Shown piece after piece: positions 9,276 to 16,863 of a stretch of DNA of 64,000 nucleotides. The notes under the pieces were generated by a model, which saw only the letters and a list, made by a program, of their open reading frames with translations, searched no databases and was not told where the DNA came from. Positions within the stretch are counted from its first letter, which is position 1. Each line of letters starts with the position of its first letter. The DNA is from Pseudomonas botevensis (GTDB lineage Bacteria; Pseudomonadota; Gammaproteobacteria; Pseudomonadales; Pseudomonadaceae). A program made the position numbers and the translations under genes. Where the stretch lies: NCBI RefSeq assembly GCF_019145475.1, contig NZ_JAHTKI010000013.1, positions 62,001-126,000 of the forward strand, read 5' to 3'.

Positions 9276-9578
9276 GCTCGCTCCTGATCGAAATGCCGAA
9301 GAGCGGAGGTCGCGCCGTGCCTGGACGGTAAAGGCGCGACAAGTCCGCTCCGGGGAAACACCCACACGCGTCCACGCGCAATGAGCCTGTTCAGGAAACG
9401 AAGCGGAGGAAAAAAATTTAACCGGCCGGACACCGGTCTGGCCCCGTGATTACGGAGAAACGACGAATTGGCGACAAATTTTCTACATTTCGCCCTTCAT
9501 GATTTGTCGGGCTGATTCGTCTTTTACAGAGAGAGCACCCAAAATTTTCCCCGAGCAGGCTCTGAAAGGAGACCCCAC
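9276..9578. other. Divergent regulatory region between pvdQ and the Fur-like gene
   Basis: This 303-base gap holds promoters for both neighbours. Visible elements are the candidate PvdS box at 9398-9420 and a perfect 7-base inverted repeat, GACAAAT at 9473-9479 and ATTTGTC at 9502-9508. The AT-rich stretch 9455-9545 is the likeliest promoter for the rightward gene. No clear Fur box was found. Confidence 0.5.
9398..9420 (-). promoter_or_regulatory. Possible PvdS-type iron-starvation box for pvdQ
   Basis: On the minus strand TAAAT (9420-9416) is followed after 15 bases by CGT (9400-9398), about 120 bases before the pvdQ start. PvdS promoters have TAAAT and CGT separated by 16-17 bases, so the spacing is one short. 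The match is suggestive only. Confidence 0.3.
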
Positions 9579-9956
9579 ATGTACAACTCGCAACTACCAA
9601 CGGACGGTAGCCAGACGCCAAATGGAGCACCTATGGGTTCGCGCGTGAGCGATTTCGGACAACGTGTCGAGCGTCACGGCAACGAACGCATTCGACTGCT
9701 GCTCAAGAGTTTCGGCCTGCGGACCAGCCTGATCCGCCTGAAAGTCATCGACGCCCTGCTGGTCGCCGCTGAAAACGACCGCCGCCTCGGTGTGCGCGGC
9801 GTCCACAGCCAGTTGCTCGACCTGGATATCCCGCTGTCATTTCTCAGTGTGCGCGAGGTACTGAAACGTCTGTGCGCCGAAGGTGTGATCACCTTCAACG
9901 CCGACAAGAGCTACAGCCTGCATCCACAGGCTGCGGCGGTCCTCAACAGCGACTGA
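9579..9956 (+). CDS. Small Fur-N-terminus-like regulator (PA2384-like)
   Basis: This encodes 125 residues, with AAGGAG eight bases before ATG 9579. The core FGLRTSLIRLKVIDALL, followed by LGVRGVHSQLLDLDIPLSFLSVREVLKRLCAEGVI, has the winged-helix layout of the Fur DNA-binding domain. The C-terminal metal-binding dimerisation domain, with its His and Cys ligands, is missing. In P. aeruginosa the gene next to pvdQ, PA2384, is described as an iron-responsive regulator with weak Fur similarity; position and sequence suggest this is its counterpart. It probably regulates iron-starvation genes, but without Fur's own metal sites the signal it reads is unknown. Confidence 0.75.
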   Translation: MYNSQLPTDGSQTPNGAPMGSRVSDFGQRVERHGNERIRLLLKSFGLRTSLIRLKVIDALLVAAENDRRLGVRGVHSQLLDLDIPLSFLSVREVLKRLCAEGVITFNADKSYSLHPQAAAVLNSD

Positions 9957-9973
9957 AGCCCCGATGATCGCCG

Positions 9974-10162
9974 TCAGGGCTTGACCTTGCGGCGCATCAC
10001 TCCGTTGATCACCACCACGACCACCGCCACACCGATGGCGATGTACTGGAACATCTTCTCGCTGAGCATGCCCTGGTTTTGCAGCCAGGACAGACCGAGC
10101 ATGATTGCCAGCACCACGAGGGCGATCAGAATCGAGTATTTCAAGCGTTGCGACTGAGTCAT
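9974..10162 (-). CDS. Small inner-membrane protein
   Basis: This encodes 62 residues, with AGGAA seven bases before ATG 10162-10160. Two hydrophobic segments are visible (YSILIALVVLAIMLGLSWL and YIAIGVAVVVVVINGV), separated by a short charged loop and followed by a basic tail MRRKVKP, which suggests a two-pass inner-membrane protein. I recognise no family. It converges on the Fur-like gene. Confidence 0.65.
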   Translation of the reverse strand: MTQSQRLKYSILIALVVLAIMLGLSWLQNQGMLSEKMFQYIAIGVAVVVVVINGVMRRKVKP

Positions 10163-10319
10163 TGCAGGTTCCTGGAACGTTGGAAATGTATCCGGTTTGT
10201 ATCGACTTTCATGCCATGCGCATACCTTTTCTCGGGGATGCGGTGCGGCAAACGGAGTCTCATGTTACAGCCGCTGGAGAGCTTTGGCTCCATGCGGCGT
10301 TAACCTTGAGGATTTTGAA

Positions 10320-10457
10320 ATGTTACGTCGAATCACCTGGCTGATTCCTGTTCTGGCGCTGCTGACCCTGAGCGGCTGCATTATCTTCCCCCACGGCGGC
10401 TGGCATGGCGATCACCATCGCTACTATCAGGAAGGCCCCGGTTACTATCATCGATAG
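10320..10457 (+). CDS. Small lipoprotein
   Basis: This encodes 45 residues. The ATG at 10320 is preferred to the upstream in-frame ATG at 10197, because GAGG lies just ahead and it yields a signal peptide with lipobox LSGC (MLRRITWLIPVLALLTLSGC). The mature part is tiny and rich in His and Tyr (GWHGDHHRYYQEGPGYYHR). A His-rich tail could bind metal, but the function is unknown. A terminator follows at 10529. Confidence 0.7.
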   Translation: MLRRITWLIPVLALLTLSGCIIFPHGGWHGDHHRYYQEGPGYYHR

Positions 10458-10528
10458 CATGACTTTTTACGTCACCCGTTCACCCATGGAATAAACAGTC
10501 GCCACAACGGATTCGATCCCACTGAAAC

Positions 10529-10555
10529 AATGCCCGCCTCTCGCGGGCATTTTTG
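10529..10555 (+). terminator. Rho-independent terminator
   Basis: AATGCCCGC (10529-10537) and GCGGGCATT (10543-10551) pair perfectly around a five-base loop and run into TTTTG. It separates the small lipoprotein gene from the lux-like operon. Confidence 0.88.
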
Positions 10556-10729
10556 TTGGCTCACGCGAAACTCGCGAAGCTCATGCAAAGTTCACTTATC
10601 GGCGATATCACCAGACTTTAAATATGCTGTAAGTCTTTGACACTTAATGTCGCGGCAAACCGTTTGGTGCGGTCTGGCGAGTTTAATTAGTCTCTGTGCA
10701 TCTTTTATCCATACGAAACAAGGATGTGT

Positions 10730-11998
10730 ATGCACAGAACATTGATAGCGATACAACCCGTTCAGGTTATCGGTTTCTGCCTGGCAATTGCCGGTTTCGA
10801 ACTTCTGACTTACATGGCCAGCGATATGGTGATGCCGGCCATGCTCGCGGTGACCGGCGAATTCAACGCCGATCCGCGTCACGTGCCCAACGCCTTGAGT
10901 CTGTATCTGGTCGGCGGCGTCTGCCTGCAATGGCTGATCGGCCCGCTGGCGGATCGGTTCGGCCGGCGACCGTTGCTGTTGAGCGGTTGTGCGCTGTTTG
11001 GCATCGCCTGCGCCGCAGCCTCCGCCAGCACCAGTATCGAAGCGTTCAACCTGCTGCGACTGATACAGGGCATGGGCCTGGGCTACGTGGTGGCGGTGAG
11101 TTATCCGGCCGTGCAGGAAGTGTTCTGCGAGGCCGATGCGGTGCGGCTGATGGCACTGCTCGGTAACGTGGCCCTGCTGTCGCCCCTGCTCGGCCCGTTA
11201 CTGGGCAGCCTGCTGCTGGAGTGGCTGAGCTGGCGGCAACTGTTCGTGGCCCTGGCCGTGAGCGCGGCGCTCGTCTGGCTGGCGCTGTACGCGTGCATGC
11301 CGGAAACCGTCGGTGTCCTGCGCCGCGACGGTCAGGTGCAGGCGCCGATTGCGTTCTCCTGGCGGCATATCCTGCGCCGTTATCGGGCGCTTCTGGGCAA
11401 TCGCAGGTTCCTCGGCGCCAGCCTCGCTCTGGGGTTGATGAGCCTGCCGCTGATTGCCTGGATCGGTGTCGCCCCGCTGCTGCTGATTCAACTGCTGGGC
11501 CTGTCCACGCTGGAATACGGCTTGTGGCAGATCCCGGTGTTCTCGGCGGTGATCGGCGGCAACCTGATCCTCGACCGGCTCTTGCTGAGCCACGATCTGC
11601 CGCGCCTGATCCATCTGGCGCTCTGGCCTTACTGCCTGGGCCTTCTGACCCTGATGGGCGCCGCCGTGCTGGGCGCCTCCCTCGGCGTGCTGATCGGCGC
11701 TCTGTCGCTGTACGCGCTGGGACTGGGCATCAGCAACGCCGCGCTGTATCGCCTGGCGCTGTTTTCCAGCGATGACAGCAAGGGCCTGGTGTCGGCGGCC
11801 ATCGGCATGATTTCAATCACGGTGATGGGCGCCGGTGGTTCTTTAATCGCCGCCATTGGCGGTGGCTCGCAGCTTGAATCCTTCGCCCTGTGGGCGGCCC
11901 TCGCCGGCCTGCTGGCCCTGCCCTCGCTCTACCGTTTCCTGCGCGGCGCCACAACAGCGCTCCTCCCTCCACCCACACCGAAAAGGAATTTCGGATGA
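10730..11998 (+). CDS. MFS multidrug-type exporter, first gene of lux-like operon
   Basis: This encodes 422 residues. The ATG at 10730 is chosen over 10724 because AAGGA lies six bases before it, whereas 10724 falls inside that Shine-Dalgarno sequence. About twelve membrane segments are visible. The A-motif between segments 2 and 3 reads GPLADRFGRRP, as in DHA1-type drug/proton antiporters (Bcr/MdfA-like). TM4-5 has LIQGMGLGYVVAVSYPAVQEVF. It overlaps the LuxE-like gene by ATGA, so exporter and synthetase are translationally coupled. The natural inference is that it exports the operon's product or protects the cell from it. The substrate is unknown. Confidence 0.88.
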   Translation: MHRTLIAIQPVQVIGFCLAIAGFELLTYMASDMVMPAMLAVTGEFNADPRHVPNALSLYLVGGVCLQWLIGPLADRFGRRPLLLSGCALFGIACAAASASTSIEAFNLLRLIQGMGLGYVVAVSYPAVQEVFCEADAVRLMALLGNVALLSPLLGPLLGSLLLEWLSWRQLFVALAVSAALVWLALYACMPETVGVLRRDGQVQAPIAFSWRHILRRYRALLGNRRFLGASLALGLMSLPLIAWIGVAPLLLIQLLGLSTLEYGLWQIPVFSAVIGGNLILDRLLLSHDLPRLIHLALWPYCLGLLTLMGAAVLGASLGVLIGALSLYALGLGISNAALYRLALFSSDDSKGLVSAAIGMISITVMGAGGSLIAAIGGGSQLESFALWAALAGLLALPSLYRFLRGATTALLPPPTPKRNFG

Positions 11999-13125
11999 CC
12001 CCTTTACCCCACAGCGACGCGCTCTGCGCCTTGCCGCACCCTTATTGCCCGGAGGCCGTTCCGCCAGGTCTGTTCGACCGGGCCATGGCCGAAATCAGCC
12101 GCTTTCACTGCGACCAGACGCCTGGCTACGCTGACTGGCTGCGCGCCAACGGCCTCGATCCCAACGATCTGCAGCATCTCGACGACTGGTCGCAACTGCC
12201 GCCCATATTCGCCAATTTCTTCAAACAACACCTGTTGCTCAGTTCCAGCGGCGAAGGCGCCATGGAGCTGACCTCCTCCGGCACCAGCGGCCAGAAAAGC
12301 CGCATGCGCTACGACGAGCGCAGCCTCGGCGCCGCGCAATTCATGGTCGGGCAAATCTTCAATCATTACCGCTGGAACACGCCGGACACGCCGTGCAATT
12401 ACCTGCTGCTGAGCTACGAGCCTCAGGGCCGGATCAGCCTCGGCACGTCCTACACCGATCAGTTCCTGTGCCGGTTCGCCCCGGCCAATCGCGTGGTCTA
12501 CGCGCTGCGCAATACCGGCGACGGCCATCAGTTCGACCCGTTCGGCGTGGTCGAGGCCTTGCAGGCGTTTGCCGAGGAAGGCCTGCCCGTGCGGATCTTC
12601 GGTTTCCCGGCGTTCCTTTGGCAGGTGCTGCAACACATGCAGGCCACCGGCGTCGCCGATCTGCGCCTGCCCGAGCAATCCCTGGCATTTTTCGGCGGCG
12701 GCTGGAAAACCCGGACCGCCGATGAAATTCCCAAACAACACCTGTATGCACAGATCCACCGGCAACTGGGCGTCGAGCTTTCCAGATGCCGGGATGGTTA
12801 CGGTGCCGTCGAACATGCGGTGCCCTACGTCGAATGCGCCCGGCACCATTTTCATGTGCCGGTGTACGCCAGGGTCTTCGTGCGCCATCCGGCGGATTTC
12901 ACTGTCCAGCCTTACGGGGAGCCCGGTTTGCTGGGTTTCGTCTCGCCGTACATTTCATCCAGTCCGGCCCACGCGGTGGTCATGAGCGACCTCGCCACCC
13001 TGCACCCCGGCGCGAGTTGCGGCTGCGGCCTGGCGAGCGACTGGTTCGAACTGCACGGCCGCGCCGGCACCGGCGCGGGCAGAAGCTGCGCCATGGCTGC
13101 CGCCGAATTGCTGGGGAGGCACTGA
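11995..13125 (+). CDS. LuxE-like acyl-protein synthetase
   Basis: This encodes 376 residues. ATG 11995 overlaps the MFS stop by ATGA and is preceded by AAGGAATTTCGG. The adenylation loop LTSSGTSGQKSRM (residues 92-104) and the F-x-E/F-P-A-F-LWQ region match the LuxE family, whose members activate fatty acids with ATP and pass the acyl group to their own cysteine. Near the C-terminus GRSCAMAAAELL places Cys365 where the LuxE acyl-accepting cysteine lies, so both half-reactions look possible. In bioluminescence LuxE hands acyl groups to LuxC reductase; here a LuxC-type reductase is the very next gene, one base away. LuxA, LuxB and LuxD are absent. The acid substrate is unknown. Confidence 0.85.
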   Translation: MTPLPHSDALCALPHPYCPEAVPPGLFDRAMAEISRFHCDQTPGYADWLRANGLDPNDLQHLDDWSQLPPIFANFFKQHLLLSSSGEGAMELTSSGTSGQKSRMRYDERSLGAAQFMVGQIFNHYRWNTPDTPCNYLLLSYEPQGRISLGTSYTDQFLCRFAPANRVVYALRNTGDGHQFDPFGVVEALQAFAEEGLPVRIFGFPAFLWQVLQHMQATGVADLRLPEQSLAFFGGGWKTRTADEIPKQHLYAQIHRQLGVELSRCRDGYGAVEHAVPYVECARHHFHVPVYARVFVRHPADFTVQPYGEPGLLGFVSPYISSSPAHAVVMSDLATLHPGASCGCGLASDWFELHGRAGTGAGRSCAMAAAELLGRH

Positions 13126-13126
13126 C

Positions 13127-15523
13127 ATGTACCTCATCAATGGCCAACTGCACGCCGATTACCACCTCGACGACGCCCTGCAACAGCTGCACCGGCAATT
13201 GCCGGAACAACTGAACACGGCGCTCGACAGCGCCACGGTCATCGACGCCGTGAGCGCCTTCGCCAGACGATTACGCAGCGGCGAACCGGCGCTGAATGAC
13301 GAGCAACGGCAAGCGCTGATCGACTTCTGCGAACCCGAAGCCCTGCGCCGCAAACTTGAACGCGAACTCGGCCAGCAAGCCGATTCGCTGCGACGTATCG
13401 ACTACCGGCAAGCACGCTTCGAACGCTGGAGCCCGTTGGGCCTGGTGGTGCATATCACCCCCGGCAACGCGCCGCTGCTGGCCTTCTGCGCGGTGATCGA
13501 AAGTCTGCTGGCCGGCAACATCAACTGGTTGCGTCCCAGTGCCAGCGACCAGGGTCTGACCGCACGGCTGCTGCAAGCGCTGGTGCAATGCGATCCCGGC
13601 GGCCGGCTGCGCGGGCATGTCGCGGTGCTCCCCACCACCACTGCGCAGATCGGCCAGCTCTGCCAATGGGCCAACGGGGTCAGCGCCTGGGGCGGCGAAT
13701 CGGCGCTACGAGCGATCCGCCAGCAGCTCCCGGCCGGTTGCCGCTGGATCGACTGGGGGCATCGCATCAGCTTCATTTACCTGACGCCGGACAGCGCCAC
13801 GCCAGCGTCGCTGGATGCCGTGGTCGATGAAGTCTGCCGGCTGGATCAGCAAGCCTGTTCGAGCCCGCAATGGTTGTTGGTGGACAGTGACGACCCCGGC
13901 GTCCTGCGTGAGATCGGCGCCAATCTCGCCGAGGCATTTACCCGTCGCGCCGGACAATGGCCGGCACTGACGCCGTCGATCCAGGAAGCCTGCGAAATCA
14001 CCACCCACACCCGGATGGCACAGCTGGCGCAGAGCTTTTGCGCGCAGACCGGGCAGGTCTGGAGCGCGCCGGGCTGGCGGGTGATCTGGAGCCATGATCC
14101 ACAACTCGGCCCCTCGCCGCTGTTCCGCAGCCTGCTGCTCAAGCCAATGCCCCGCACCTCGCTTAGCACCGCGTTGCTGCCATGGCGCAACGTCCTGCAA
14201 AGCTGCGCGCTGATTTGCGCCGAGCGCGAGATCGCCGGGCTTTCGCGCACGCTGGTCGCCGCCGGGGTCACCCGTATTGCGCCGATCGAGACGATCCACG
14301 ATGGCTACGACGGCGAACCCCATGACGGCGTGTATGCCTTGCAACGTCTGAGCCGGCGGGTTTCGATCAGCCTGCCCGCCACCGTGCTGGCGACCCACGC
14401 CACGCTCGATGCGCAACCGGCGAACCCGGTTCCGCGCGATCTGCCGATCATGAGCAAGGACACTTTCACCACCCGGCCGATCCATCCGGCGGCACAGTTG
14501 TACTTCCGCTCCGGCGGTAGCAGCGGCACGCCGGCGCTGTCGGGCTTCAGCTACCACGACTTCCGCAGCCAGATGCGCGCGACGGCCGATGCCTTGTTCG
14601 CCGCCGGCCTGGAGCCGCAACGGGATCGGGTGATGAACCTGTTCTTCAGCGGCGGGTTGTATGGCGGCTTTTTCAGTTTCTCCAAAGTGCTGGAATTGCT
14701 GGATGTCACCCACCTGCCGATGGGCGCCCCCGCCAACGACGATTACACCGAAATTGCCCAACTGATCGTCGAGCAACGGGTGTCTGTGCTGATCGGCATG
14801 CCGAGCACCCTGCACCGCCTGTTTCTCGATCAGCAGCAGACCCTGCGCGACTATGGCGGCATCGAAAAAGTCTTCCTCGGCGGCGAGCATCTGAATGAAC
14901 AGAGCCGTGAGCTGATGCAGAGTTGTGGCGTGAGCAGTATCCGTTCGGCTATTTACGGCAGCGTCGATGCCGGACCCCTGGGTCACGCCTGCAAGGCCAC
15001 CAGGGATGGCGTGTTTCATTTGATCAGCGATATCCAGCAACTCGAGATTGTCGCCTTCGATCGTGACGAGCCGGTTCAGGGCGATGAAGTCGGGCGCCTG
15101 TTGTTCACCTCCACCGCGCGCCAGGGTCAGGACGTGTTGCGCTATGACATTGGCGACAGCGGCCGCTGGCTGGCTGGCCCGTGCCCCTGCGGCCTTGAAT
15201 CGCCACGCTTCGAGTTGTTGCAGCGCCACGGTCGACTGGTGCGCATCGGCACCGATTTCATCTGCCTGTCGGAACTGGCGCAGCACCTGCAAACGCCGTT
15301 TCAAGTGATCCTCGAACACGCCCCGGACGGCCTCGAGCGCCTGCGTTTTCGCAGCGCCTGCGAACCCCGGGAGATCCGGCAACGCCTGCTGAACTACCCG
15401 ACGCTGACCACGCTGGTACAGACCGGTCTGTTGCGCGTGGAAGTTGAAGTTTGCGCGCCGCAGCAATTCACTCGAAACAAGCACAGCGGCAAAACGCCGT
15501 TGCTGATTGATTCGCGCCGTTAA
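13127..15523 (+). CDS. LuxC-like acyl reductase fused to PaaK-like adenylating domain
   Basis: This encodes 798 residues in one uninterrupted frame. Residues 1 to about 420 are a LuxC-type acyl-CoA reductase, containing PLGLVVHITPGNAPLLAF, SLLAGNINWLRPS and the catalytic cysteine Cys244 in LDQQACSSPQWLL. The module ends with DGVYALQRLSRR. Residues from about 440 on are a LuxE/PaaK-type AMP-forming domain: YFRSGGSSGTPALSGF (459 onward), MNLFFSGGLYGGFFSF, VFLGGEHLNEQS, YGSVDAGPLGH and RYDIGDSGRWL. LuxC and LuxE are normally separate polypeptides. The fusion suggests an acid is activated and reduced to an aldehyde in one enzyme, or that two steps are held together. GGAGG lies seven bases before the start. 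Confidence 0.85.
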   Translation: MYLINGQLHADYHLDDALQQLHRQLPEQLNTALDSATVIDAVSAFARRLRSGEPALNDEQRQALIDFCEPEALRRKLERELGQQADSLRRIDYRQARFERWSPLGLVVHITPGNAPLLAFCAVIESLLAGNINWLRPSASDQGLTARLLQALVQCDPGGRLRGHVAVLPTTTAQIGQLCQWANGVSAWGGESALRAIRQQLPAGCRWIDWGHRISFIYLTPDSATPASLDAVVDEVCRLDQQACSSPQWLLVDSDDPGVLREIGANLAEAFTRRAGQWPALTPSIQEACEITTHTRMAQLAQSFCAQTGQVWSAPGWRVIWSHDPQLGPSPLFRSLLLKPMPRTSLSTALLPWRNVLQSCALICAEREIAGLSRTLVAAGVTRIAPIETIHDGYDGEPHDGVYALQRLSRRVSISLPATVLATHATLDAQPANPVPRDLPIMSKDTFTTRPIHPAAQLYFRSGGSSGTPALSGFSYHDFRSQMRATADALFAAGLEPQRDRVMNLFFSGGLYGGFFSFSKVLELLDVTHLPMGAPANDDYTEIAQLIVEQRVSVLIGMPSTLHRLFLDQQQTLRDYGGIEKVFLGGEHLNEQSRELMQSCGVSSIRSAIYGSVDAGPLGHACKATRDGVFHLISDIQQLEIVAFDRDEPVQGDEVGRLLFTSTARQGQDVLRYDIGDSGRWLAGPCPCGLESPRFELLQRHGRLVRIGTDFICLSELAQHLQTPFQVILEHAPDGLERLRFRSACEPREIRQRLLNYPTLTTLVQTGLLRVEVEVCAPQQFTRNKHSGKTPLLIDSRR

Positions 15524-15561
15524 TTATCAAGCCCCCATTAAATACCGATAAAGAGAACACC

Positions 15562-16863
15562 ATGATTGCAACTTCACAGTTCGGCGAGTTGGTTACTTAT
15601 GCTCGCCAGCACTCTCCGTATTACCGCAAGCATTTCGCACAAGTTGCCGAGTCCGTCAGCTCCCTCGATGAACTTCCGATCATCGATGGCGCGACTTATT
15701 GGCAAGACAGCCAGCACTTGAGCCAGTGGCCGGTGTTGACCCGTTCCATTGAAAACGCACTGGTCTTCAAGACCGGTGGCACCACCAGCGGCGGCAAACT
15801 GTCGGTCTTCGAACGCCACGAATGGCAGGCGCTGGTAAAGGATTTCGGCAACAGCCTGACGGCGCATCTCGAGCCGGGGGATCGGGTTGCCAATCTGTTT
15901 TTTGCCGGGGATCTGTATGCCAGTTTCATTTTCGTCCACGACGCCCTGGCGCACGTTGCAAGCGGCGTGGTCGAATTCCCGTTCACCGGCCAGGTCGACT
16001 CGATGAACCTTGCTGACTCGGTGCAACGGCATCGGATCAACGTCCTGGCCGGCGTGCCGGCGCAATTGCTGACGTTCGCAGCCTGGCTCGAACGCGAAGG
16101 CCGCACGCTGGAGGGGGTCGACACCCTGCTCTACGGCGGCGAAAGCCTGTTCGCCGCACAACAGCGCCTGCTGCGTCGGGTGTTTCCCAACGTGCGACTG
16201 GCCTCCATGGGCTATGCCAGCGTCGACGCCGGCTTCATCGGCGTCAGTGACCGGGGCTGCGCGCTGGGCGAACATCGGGTGCTGGAGCGCCATAGCGTGG
16301 TGGAAATCATCGACGAGCAGACCGGCGAAGTCATCCGGCAAAGCGATCGCCCCGGCTTGCTGGTGGTGACCAATCTGACCCGACGCCTGATGCCTCTGAT
16401 CCGCTATCCGGTCGGCGACTGTGCCTGCTGGCGCGAACCGCCCGAGACGCCGAATCGCAAGTTCGCCCTGCTGGGCCGAAGCGCCGGCAGTCAGCGCGTC
16501 AGGGTCGGCATCCTGACCCTGCTGATTGCCGAGATTGGCGAAATCGTCCAACGGATCACCCACACCGAGGACTGGCAGTTGCTGATCGAACAGACCGGGG
16601 AAAAAGACTTGCTGAGCCTGAAATGGCAAGCCGACACCCAGACCTGCGACCTCGCCGCGAAGAACCGCCAATTGCGAACCGCGCTGGTCAATCACTACCC
16701 GCTGATCGAACAGCTCGAAAGCGATTGCTTGCTGGCGCTGCGGGTGACGCATTGCCTGGCTGAAGACCTGTCGCGCCACCCGCGCTCGGGCAAGCACCAG
16801 CGGGTGGTCGATCTGCGCGTCTACGACGACTCGCCATTAAAACCCGAGAGGTGGACGCCGTGA
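15562..16863 (+). CDS. PaaK-like AMP-forming ligase
   Basis: This encodes 433 residues, 38 bases after the fusion gene, with AAAGAGA before the ATG. It belongs to the phenylacetate-CoA ligase (PaaK) superfamily: N-terminal YARQHSPYYRKHF, phosphate-binding loop FKTGGTTSGGKLSVF, VANLFFAGDLYASFIF, INVLAGVPAQLL, LLYGGESLF, MGYASVDAGFIG and LMPLIRYPVGDCACW. It resembles the C-terminal half of the preceding fusion, so the operon carries two related adenylating domains besides LuxE. It may form an acyl-CoA or acyl-AMP from a second acid, or transfer it to an acceptor. The substrate cannot be read from sequence. The GNAT gene overlaps its 3' end. Confidence 0.82.
   Translation: MIATSQFGELVTYARQHSPYYRKHFAQVAESVSSLDELPIIDGATYWQDSQHLSQWPVLTRSIENALVFKTGGTTSGGKLSVFERHEWQALVKDFGNSLTAHLEPGDRVANLFFAGDLYASFIFVHDALAHVASGVVEFPFTGQVDSMNLADSVQRHRINVLAGVPAQLLTFAAWLEREGRTLEGVDTLLYGGESLFAAQQRLLRRVFPNVRLASMGYASVDAGFIGVSDRGCALGEHRVLERHSVVEIIDEQTGEVIRQSDRPGLLVVTNLTRRLMPLIRYPVGDCACWREPPETPNRKFALLGRSAGSQRVRVGILTLLIAEIGEIVQRITHTEDWQLLIEQTGEKDLLSLKWQADTQTCDLAAKNRQLRTALVNHYPLIEQLESDCLLALRVTHCLAEDLSRHPRSGKHQRVVDLRVYDDSPLKPERWTP

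Noticed and set aside
10637..10665. TTGACA as a -35 element for the lux-like operon
   Set aside because: No acceptable -10 element lies at the right distance, so the promoter position is left open.
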